8,904 nucleotides of DNA from NCBI GenBank assembly GCA_022361135.1, contig JAKSBM010000547.1:1-8904 (forward strand), written 5' to 3'. Of this stretch, positions 1 to 6,551 are shown piece after piece. The notes below the pieces were generated by a model. It saw nothing but the letters and a program-made list of their open reading frames with translations, did not search any database and was not told where the DNA came from. The position numbers and the translations under genes are program-made. This DNA is from Desulfobacterales bacterium. GTDB lineage: Bacteria > Desulfobacterota > Desulfobacteria > Desulfobacterales > Desulfobacteraceae. The first letter of the stretch is position 1. Every line of letters begins with the position of its first letter.

Positions 1-2000
1 CCAAATGCCTTGATCCCGGCATTCAAATGGAATTCCGACTCATCCATTTCCCCATGGTGGACATCCGGATTTGACAAATTATCCGTGGAAAAGGCTTCCC
101 GCCGGTTCCAGGCATAGGAGAACCCCAGTTCAGGAAACAGGGCATAGCCATCCCCATGGATCAAACGGCCCACCGAAAGATCCATGCGGGCGGAGTAACC
201 GGAATAGGATGCCGATTCCAAATTTTGGGGAGACCGGTCCCAATAATCGGTGTCACTGTAGAACAGGGAGCCAATGGCCGTGACCAGCCAATTTTCATAA
301 AGCAGCTTCATCCCATGGCCTCCCAGGGAATAGGCATGGACCATTTCATGGCGAAACTCCGATCCCGCCCCCTTGAAATCAATGTCCATGGTATTGACCC
401 CGGCGTGGAATCCAGCATAAAAGGATTTACCCACCGCCTGGGTGGCTCCGGCAAGGATACCGTAGTTTTCCGCCTCATATCCCATGTCGGAATCATCCTT
501 GGAAAATAAGAGCATGGGGCTGACAAAAACCGAAAGCCTGTCCGTTTCGGGCAGGGGAAAGGGGGAGATTGCCCCACGGCTGAATTTTGATCCCACCAGG
601 GAAGCGGTCACCTGCCGGGGATGGTCCAGGAAACTGAGGCCGATGGCCTCGGCCGGGAGGAGTTCCGACATCACCCCCGAGGTAATGTGATCGTTGACCA
701 GGGTGTGGCCCCGGGCATTGAAGGTATTCTGGGCCTGGGCAGAGGCCAGGGGCACCGACGCTTCCGGGACAAATTCCACGGCCAGTTTCTGCAGGGCCGC
801 CCCATTGCCGTCCACCAGGGCCACCTTATATTCCGGGGGCACCGGCCCCAACTGGACGAACTGATCGGCGGTCACGGCGTTTTCCACCAGCATGGGAATC
901 TCGTATTCGGTCTGTCCGTCAAAATCCTGGGCAATTTTAAGATAAAGGGTGGCATTGCTGAAAACGGCACTTGCACCTGACAGGAGACTGATGGTTCCGT
1001 GGTAGGTCTGGGTAAAGTCGGCCTGGTTGTCCAATTCCATGGCATAACCGGTGACGGTGGTTGTGGTACCGTTGGAGACCCGGATCTGTTTGGCCATGGT
1101 GGAGCCGGTATTGGTGCCGGGGGCCTGGAGGGCCTGGACCTTGATCAAGCCCTGGGAATGGAGGGTTAAATTGCCAACCGCTTGGATGCCGATTGCATTG
1201 GAAGTGTCCCCGGTGTAGGGGGTGGAGGTATTCAGGCGATACCGGCCTCCCACGGACTTCACCGTGATGGTACCGGTATTGGAAAAAGTCCCCATGGTTT
1301 TTACCCCCACGGCCTGGGAGCTGGCTGCGGCACCTAATCCGGTGACATCCCCCCCATGGGTTTCGATATTGATATTGGCGGTATTGGTCAATGAATTCCC
1401 CGAAAAATCAATGGCCTCCCCAAGAATAATACCGGCAGACCCAACGGTATTCACCCCGCCACTCATGAATAAATCCAACTCTCCGGTGTTGACCATGGTG
1501 TCCCCACGGCACTCAATTCCCGTGGGGATGCCCAGGTAGGAAGAGCCCTGGCGAATGTAATTAAAGTTAATCCGCCCCTGGTTCACCAGATCCCCTTCGG
1601 CATTTATGCCATAGGCAAAATTCCCCATGTCGTTGGGTCCCATGGAAAGATATAGATCGCCCCGATTCACCACCTTAACGTCGGCATTGTCGTTTCCCAG
1701 AAGAACGATGGTATTGGGAGTATTATGGGCGGCATTGATCAGGGTGATATTTCCCGTATTGGTAAAGGTTCGGTCCGGGCTGTAGCTGGTGGAATCCGTG
1801 ACGGCCAGGCCGACGAAAAAGTGGGAACCCGTGGTTTTCCAATAGATATCCGTGGTAATGTGGGCCGTATTCTGGGGTTCGGTGACCACATTGCCCACCA
1901 GCTTGCCGGCCCGGCCCCATTGGACCGATAAAACCAGGGTAAGGATGACCCCCAGCCAAAACACGGCAAATGCCTTCATATGGATTCCCCGGAAATCCAT
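1..2000 (-). CDS. autotransporter outer-membrane beta-barrel protein, copy E (3' truncated by window edge)
   Basis: This open frame of 666 codons runs from ATG 2000 to the left edge with no stop or frameshift. The missing part corresponds to the last ~90 barrel residues of its paralogues. ATG 2000 shares one base with the stop of copy D (TGATG) and has GGTGG 7 nt upstream. An in-frame ATG at 1979, with GGGGA 6 nt upstream, starts a cleaner signal peptide (MKAFAVFWLGVILTLVLS) and is a real alternative. The signal peptide ends near G-R-A31 (ATG 2000 numbering). The solenoid passenger (about 32-350) includes FTNTGNITL, LVNQGRINF, MVNTGELDL and FSNTGTITV. The pre-barrel block is at 365-409 (EYEIPML, GPVPPEY, GNGAALQKLAV). 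The barrel begins near 489. One passenger cysteine, C164, is at the same position as in copy B. The passenger aligns best with copy B, while barrel residues 491-518 resemble copy D, suggesting a mosaic history. Confidence 0.93.
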   Translation of the reverse strand, partial: MDFRGIHMKAFAVFWLGVILTLVLSVQWGRAGKLVGNVVTEPQNTAHITTDIYWKTTGSHFFVGLAVTDSTSYSPDRTFTNTGNITLINAAHNTPNTIVLLGNDNADVKVVNRGDLYLSMGPNDMGNFAYGINAEGDLVNQGRINFNYIRQGSSYLGIPTGIECRGDTMVNTGELDLFMSGGVNTVGSAGIILGEAIDFSGNSLTNTANINIETHGGDVTGLGAAASSQAVGVKTMGTFSNTGTITVKSVGGRYRLNTSTPYTGDTSNAIGIQAVGNLTLHSQGLIKVQALQAPGTNTGSTMAKQIRVSNGTTTTVTGYAMELDNQADFTQTYHGTISLLSGASAVFSNATLYLKIAQDFDGQTEYEIPMLVENAVTADQFVQLGPVPPEYKVALVDGNGAALQKLAVEFVPEASVPLASAQAQNTFNARGHTLVNDHITSGVMSELLPAEAIGLSFLDHPRQVTASLVGSKFSRGAISPFPLPETDRLSVFVSPMLLFSKDDSDMGYEAENYGILAGATQAVGKSFYAGFHAGVNTMDIDFKGAGSEFRHEMVHAYSLGGHGMKLLYENWLVTAIGSLFYSDTDYWDRSPQNLESASYSGYSARMDLSVGRLIHGDGYALFPELGFSYAWNRREAFSTDNLSNPDVHHGEMDESEFHLNAGIKAF

Positions 2001-2015
2001 CAGAATTCCACCCCC
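1977..2015 (-). promoter_or_regulatory. D/E junction: TGATG overlap and a second in-frame ATG
   Basis: GGGGGTGG (2008-2015) lies 7 nt before ATG 1998-2000, which shares its A with the TGA stop of copy D (2000-2002). A second in-frame ATG at 1977-1979 has GGGGA (1986-1990) 6 nt upstream. Here the last codon of copy D is TTC rather than TTT, so the TTG start of the other junctions is lost and ATG takes its place. Confidence 0.65.
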
Positions 2016-4279
2016 ATCTGGAACCAGAACAGGGCATTCCGGGTATCACTGGAATATCCCCCACTGTAACCAGCGCTCAATCCAATGGAATCCCGGGACA
2101 CGGTGATGCCCAACTTGGGGGAGATGACGGTTTTATCGGAGGCATGGCTCACCCGGCCCTGGAGGGCTCCCACGGCCATGGAATTTGTAGAGGCATTGTC
2201 GGTCAAGGCATGGCTCACCTCCACCCCCATGGAAGCAAAGAGTTCCCATTCCCCGGGTAACTCAATTTCAACAAATCCCTGGATCCCACCCTTTATATAG
2301 GCTTCAAATTCCTCCATGGTCCCATAGGCCACATCCTGGTTCGTAAGATTCTCGGTTTCAAAGGAGTCTCTATATTCCCAGACACCGGAGAGGCCCAACT
2401 CGGGCAGAAAGGTCTGTCCCCCCCATTCCATCAAACGCCCCAGGGACAAATCCAGGCGGGCGGCAAAGGCATCATAATCCGCACTTTCCAAATTGGTGGG
2501 GGCCATGTCCCGGTAATCGGTTTGACTGTAAAATCCGGTGAGGATGCCGGAGAACATCCACTGGTCATCCCTGAACCAGGCCCAGTGCAATCCCAGGTTA
2601 TAGGCATCACTGTCCTCCATGCGGGCCCCAAAGCCGGTGCCGGAAAAATCAATGTCAATGCGATTCACCCCGGCATGGCCCCCCAGGAAAACCTGGTCCC
2701 TGAGCCGATGGGTATAGCCGGCCAAAATTCCGTAATTTTCCGCCTCGTATCCCGTGTCGGAAACATCCTTGGAAAAGAGGAGCACCGGACTGGCAAAAAC
2801 CAGGTGATTCCCGGTTTGGGGAACATTGAGCCAGGGGGGTGCCCGCCCGCTGAAGGCCCCGATGTGCTGTTCCGGCTTATCCAACTCCCCGGTGAAGCTG
2901 AGGCCAATGGCCGCCGAGGGAACAATGTCCGACAGGAAGCCATTGAGGATGTGATTCCCCACCATGGCATGGGCCTGGGCATTGAAATCCCCCCGGACGC
3001 TGGAGGAAATCAGGGGGGCGGCCGTGGTGGAATTGATTTCGATTTTCAATTTCTGCAGGGCGGCCCCGTTTCCATTGACCAGGGAAACCGTATACTCCGG
3101 CGGCAGGGGGCCCACCTGGGTGAACTGGTCGGCCACGGCCGCCCCGGCCACCAGCATGGGGATTTCATATTGATTCTGCCCGTCAAAATCAGAGGCCACG
3201 GAAAGGTAGAGGGTGGTGTTCTGGAAGGTCAGGGCCGCACCGGAATCCACCTTGATGGTGCCGTTGTAAGTGGTGGACACATTGGCCTGGTTGTCCAGCT
3301 TCATGGCAAACCCGGTGAGGGTGGTGGTGCCGCTGTCCACATAGATCTGGTGGGCCGTGGCGGTGCCGCCGGATGATGTCCCCGAAGCCCGGTGGGCCTC
3401 AACCAGGATTAGCCCCCGGGAATCCAGGGTCAGGGTGGCATCTGTATGGATTCCATAGGCCAGGGCATCGTCGCTGGTATAGGGGGACGAGGTATTGGGC
3501 CGCTCCCTGCCGGCATGGGCCTTGACCGAAATGGTACCGGTGTGAATGAGATCGGCATCGGTGTAAATGCCGGTGGCCCGGGTTTCCGCACTGGTAACTG
3601 CTCCGGTAACACTGCCGCCAATGCCCGTCACATTGATCGTCCCGGAATTGATGATCCGTTGATTGCCCTGGAAACGAATCCCCATTACCGTGATATCAAT
3701 GGGGGCATTGGGTGCACTGTATACATCGCTTTCCGAGGTCACCTCCACCACTCCGGAATTCACCAGGGTATCCCCGCTGCCAAAGATCCCATAGGCGACA
3801 TTAAGGTAGGGGTAGGATTGACGATGGAGGTCCAATTCTATCCCACCGCTGTTTTCCAAATCCCCGGCCGTGGCAATGCCCATGGCAACGAGACCGTTAT
3901 CGCTTGTGCCGTAATCAATGTAGATATTGCCCTGGTTCCGGATGGTCACCGTGGCATTGTCATTGCCGATGCCGTTAATGGTATTGAAGGCGTTGGTAAT
4001 GTTGACATCATTCAGGGTGACATTGCCCTTATTCGTAAAGATCTTACCCGAAGAATAGCTGGTGGTGTCCGACAGGATGATGGCGGCGAATTGATCAAAG
4101 CTGGGACTCTTCCAAAAAACATGGCCGGTGACGGTTTCCGTATTTTCATTGGAAAGGGTCAAATCGGTATAATTCTTGGCCGGCACCCCATGTGCCCCAT
4201 CCAGGCCCCATCCGGCAAAAAAGAGCAGCATTCCGGCCCAGAGGCAAATCCATAATTTATGTAAATTTACGAATTTCAA
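2000..4279 (-). CDS. autotransporter outer-membrane beta-barrel protein, copy D (complete)
   Basis: Complete protein of 759 residues. The only reasonable start is TTG 4279, whose TTGA overlaps the stop of copy C; the next ATG (codon 17) would remove the charged start of the signal peptide. The signal peptide is about 1-31 (KFVNLHKLW then a hydrophobic run, cut after A-H-G31), and the mature protein begins VPAKNYTDLTLSN. The passenger (about 32-350) has solenoid coils FTNKGNVTL, IRNQGNIYI, LENSGGIEL, LVNSGVVEV, IINSGTINV and LIHTGTISV. The pre-barrel block is at 370-413 (YEIPML, GPLPPEY, GNGAALQKLKI). The barrel is about 493-759 and ends FWFQMGVEF. This copy departs from A-C: it has no cysteine after the signal peptide, it ends GVEF rather than GVSF, and its barrel carries a distinct segment LLFSKDVSDTGYEAENYGIL that is shared closely with copy E. 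Efficient initiation at TTG probably depends on ribosomes finishing copy C. Function beyond surface display is not evident. Confidence 0.95.
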   Translation of the reverse strand: MKFVNLHKLWICLWAGMLLFFAGWGLDGAHGVPAKNYTDLTLSNENTETVTGHVFWKSPSFDQFAAIILSDTTSYSSGKIFTNKGNVTLNDVNITNAFNTINGIGNDNATVTIRNQGNIYIDYGTSDNGLVAMGIATAGDLENSGGIELDLHRQSYPYLNVAYGIFGSGDTLVNSGVVEVTSESDVYSAPNAPIDITVMGIRFQGNQRIINSGTINVTGIGGSVTGAVTSAETRATGIYTDADLIHTGTISVKAHAGRERPNTSSPYTSDDALAYGIHTDATLTLDSRGLILVEAHRASGTSSGGTATAHQIYVDSGTTTLTGFAMKLDNQANVSTTYNGTIKVDSGAALTFQNTTLYLSVASDFDGQNQYEIPMLVAGAAVADQFTQVGPLPPEYTVSLVNGNGAALQKLKIEINSTTAAPLISSSVRGDFNAQAHAMVGNHILNGFLSDIVPSAAIGLSFTGELDKPEQHIGAFSGRAPPWLNVPQTGNHLVFASPVLLFSKDVSDTGYEAENYGILAGYTHRLRDQVFLGGHAGVNRIDIDFSGTGFGARMEDSDAYNLGLHWAWFRDDQWMFSGILTGFYSQTDYRDMAPTNLESADYDAFAARLDLSLGRLMEWGGQTFLPELGLSGVWEYRDSFETENLTNQDVAYGTMEEFEAYIKGGIQGFVEIELPGEWELFASMGVEVSHALTDNASTNSMAVGALQGRVSHASDKTVISPKLGITVSRDSIGLSAGYSGGYSSDTRNALFWFQMGVEF

Positions 4280-6528
4280 AATGACACCCCGATTTCCAAC
4301 CAGAAAAGATAATTTTCCGATGTTTCGGTAAAGGCACCGGTGAAACCGGTGCGCATTTCCAGATTATTATGGATCACGGACATGGAGGCCGTTGGTGTAA
4401 CCGCGGTCCGATCCGTGTGATGGACAACGGGTGAAGAAATCTGCCCCACCCCCATGGTGGTGTGGAAATTTCCGTCGGTCAGGGTCTGGGTCAGGCCAAC
4501 GCCCAGGTGGGGGATGAATTCAACGGCCTCCCCCATGGCCAACCGGGCATAGGCATCCAGCCCCACCTTACCGTAAACTTCAATCTCTTCCATGCTGCCG
4601 TGGCGGACATCTGGATTCACCGCATTGTCCGTGACAAATCCCTCCCTGTGATTCCAGGAAAGGGAGACTCCCGCCTCGGGCACCAGGGAAAGCCATCCCA
4701 GGTCCCAAAACCGCCCCACGGACAGATCAACCAAACCGGCATGTGAATCATAGGATGCCGTTTCAGGATTGCCGGGGGCCGTATCCCGGTAATCGGTCTG
4801 GGCATAGAACAGGGATCCCATCAGGGTGAAAAGCCAGGTGTCATCCAATAGAAGAAGGGCATGCCCCCCCAGGGAATAATTCAGGGTATCTTCGTAGCGC
4901 CGTTCAAACCCCTGCCCGGTGAAATGGATGTCAATGTCGTTGACACCGGCATGGCCGCCCAGGTAGAAGGCCGGACCAAACCGATGGGTATATCCGGCGA
5001 TAAATCCATGGGTCTGGGCATCGTATCCATCCCGGGTTCCCTTGGAGGATTTCAAAAACATGGGGCCGGCAAAAACCAGATTGTCCGAATCCAAATACAA
5101 GAGGGGCCGGGGCCGCTGCCCTCCCAATTGTCCCACCCCATTCATCAAGGCATCCGGAGAGGCCATCGCATCCAATTTCACCCGCCTGGAGGGAATCAAA
5201 TCCTTGATGACCCCGTGGGTGATATTTGTCCGGATCAGGCTGTGTTCCTGGGCATCAAAGGCATTCATAATCTCCGCCCCCACCAGGGCGGGGTCGTTCT
5301 GGGGGGCATAGGTAAACTTCAACTTCTGCAGGCCGGCCCCGTTCCCATTGACCAGGCTGGCCTGGTACTCCGGGGGCAAAGGCCCAACGGCGGTGAATTG
5401 ATCGGCCGCGGCCGCCCCCTCAACCAACATGGGGATCTCATATTCCCCGGCCCCTGAAAAATCATTGGCGATACTCAAATACAGGGTGGCATTGCCAAAG
5501 GTAAGATTGGCACCGCTATTCACTTTGATGGCCCCATCATAGGTGGATGTGAATTCAGCCTGGTTCTTCAGGGACATGGCATAGCCCGTCACCGTTGTGG
5601 TTCCGGTGTTCACAAAAACCTGGTAGGCCCTTAGCACCCCCTGGGTCAGTCCCGGGGACTGATTGGCTTTCACCGATATCAAGCCCCGGGAATCCAGGGT
5701 GACGGCATTCATGGTCTGGATGCCGAATGCATCGGCATCATCTCCGATGAAGGGCTGGGAGGAATTGGTTCGATGTTTCCCCCCGGTGGCCTCCACAGAG
5801 ATGCGGCCGGTGTTCAACACCGAGGCGCCATTGGCGGTGATCCCGTAACACCGGGCATAAACCACCGTTCCCGTTCCGGTAAGTTCTCCGCCCTTGCCCA
5901 CGACATTGATATCCCCGGAGTTCACGATGCTATTACCTGCAAATGAGATCCCCAGGGCAAGGGTAAACGGATTTGTACTGGTGCTGATCCCGGCCTGGAC
6001 ATTCACCTTCACATTCCCTGTATTCACCATGGAATCTCCAGTACAAATCGCCCCGTAAATGGCGGCAAATAAAGGCGCCGATTGTTTGTGGATATCCAGG
6101 GTGATATTCCCATAATTTTCAAGGCTGCCGTCGGCATTGATGCCATTGGTGAAATTCGTTAAATCCGTTGAAGAAAAAGTCAGGGAAAGATCCCCGTAGT
6201 TCCGTATCCGGATCTGGCTGTTGTTATTCCCCATCAGGGTTATGGAATTGCTGGCCCCGTAACTGTAATTATGGAGGGTCACATCCCCCGTATTGGTGAA
6301 AATCTGCTCTGTGCCATAGGCGGTGGCATCGTTGATGCCGATGCCGGCATTCTTGACGATGCCCCCTGGAATCCATACCACCGTCCCGGTGATAGGGTCT
6401 AAATTCTGGTTGGAAAGGGTCACATTGGGATACAACTTACCGGGAACGGCCTGGACAAACAGCGGCCAGAGGCAAAATGCCAGGACTGAAATAACCCCAA
6501 GGCAAATGACCCTCACGTATGTATCCAT
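4276..6528 (-). CDS. autotransporter outer-membrane beta-barrel protein, copy C (complete)
   Basis: Complete protein of 750 residues from ATG 6528. A TTG at 6540 overlapping the previous stop would give 754, and the numbering below uses that form. I prefer ATG 6528 because GAGGG at 6534-6538 lies 5 nt upstream. Even so, the GGGGTG at 6546-6551 suits the TTG exactly as it does in copy D. The signal peptide ends near V-Q-A31, followed by VPGKLYPNVTLSN. The solenoid passenger (about 32-350) has coils such as FTNTGDVTL, MVNTGNVKV, IVNSGDINV and VLNTGRISV. The pre-barrel block is at 366-409 (EYEIPML, GPLPPEY, GNGAGLQKLKF). The helix MNAFDAQEHSLIRTN is followed by VIKDLIPS, a basic Pro-rich linker (about 452-485), and a barrel (about 486-754) ending YLFWLEIGVSF. 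Passenger cysteines are C166 and C231. The DTLNYSLGGH and VRHGSMEE barrel segments are shared almost exactly with copy B. It is secreted to the outer membrane; its ligand or function is unknown. Confidence 0.95.
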   Translation of the reverse strand: MDTYVRVICLGVISVLAFCLWPLFVQAVPGKLYPNVTLSNQNLDPITGTVVWIPGGIVKNAGIGINDATAYGTEQIFTNTGDVTLHNYSYGASNSITLMGNNNSQIRIRNYGDLSLTFSSTDLTNFTNGINADGSLENYGNITLDIHKQSAPLFAAIYGAICTGDSMVNTGNVKVNVQAGISTSTNPFTLALGISFAGNSIVNSGDINVVGKGGELTGTGTVVYARCYGITANGASVLNTGRISVEATGGKHRTNSSQPFIGDDADAFGIQTMNAVTLDSRGLISVKANQSPGLTQGVLRAYQVFVNTGTTTVTGYAMSLKNQAEFTSTYDGAIKVNSGANLTFGNATLYLSIANDFSGAGEYEIPMLVEGAAAADQFTAVGPLPPEYQASLVNGNGAGLQKLKFTYAPQNDPALVGAEIMNAFDAQEHSLIRTNITHGVIKDLIPSRRVKLDAMASPDALMNGVGQLGGQRPRPLLYLDSDNLVFAGPMFLKSSKGTRDGYDAQTHGFIAGYTHRFGPAFYLGGHAGVNDIDIHFTGQGFERRYEDTLNYSLGGHALLLLDDTWLFTLMGSLFYAQTDYRDTAPGNPETASYDSHAGLVDLSVGRFWDLGWLSLVPEAGVSLSWNHREGFVTDNAVNPDVRHGSMEEIEVYGKVGLDAYARLAMGEAVEFIPHLGVGLTQTLTDGNFHTTMGVGQISSPVVHHTDRTAVTPTASMSVIHNNLEMRTGFTGAFTETSENYLFWLEIGVSF
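4277..4290 (-). promoter_or_regulatory. C/D junction: TTG start overlapping stop, with ribosome-binding site inside gene C
   Basis: GGGGTG (4285-4290) precedes TTG (4277-4279) by 5 nt, the same geometry as the TTG options at the A/B and B/C junctions. TTG overlaps the TGA stop of copy C (4276-4278). No ATG or GTG competes nearby, so this junction is the best evidence that the TTG option is really used. Confidence 0.7.
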
Positions 6529-6551
6529 TCTCGCCCTCAAAACGACACCCC
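6526..6551 (-). promoter_or_regulatory. B/C junction: two candidate ribosome-binding sites and starts
   Basis: GGGGTG (6546-6551) lies 5 nt before TTG (6538-6540), which overlaps the TGA stop of copy B (6537-6539) as TTGA. A second site, GAGGG (6534-6538), overlaps that stop and lies 5 nt before ATG (6526-6528) in the same frame. The ATG site looks stronger, so copy C may have moved its main start 12 bases downstream of the ancestral TTG. Confidence 0.7.

Noticed and set aside
1723..2064. Minus-strand frame across the D/E junction
   Set aside because: It is out of frame with both D and E, which are supported by paralogue alignment, and its translation has no family resemblance.
4864..4870. 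Runs of seven C (G on the coding strand), also at 1349-1355 and 2418-2424, as possible phase-variation tracts
   Set aside because: The runs are short, all genes are in frame, and such runs are expected from the frequent GGG glycine codon. There is no evidence of slippage.
6526..6551. Possible promoter or terminator between genes B and C (and at the other junctions)
   Set aside because: There is no intergenic space for one, and I saw no convincing hairpin with a T-run or paired promoter boxes on the minus strand; the sequence is constrained by coding.
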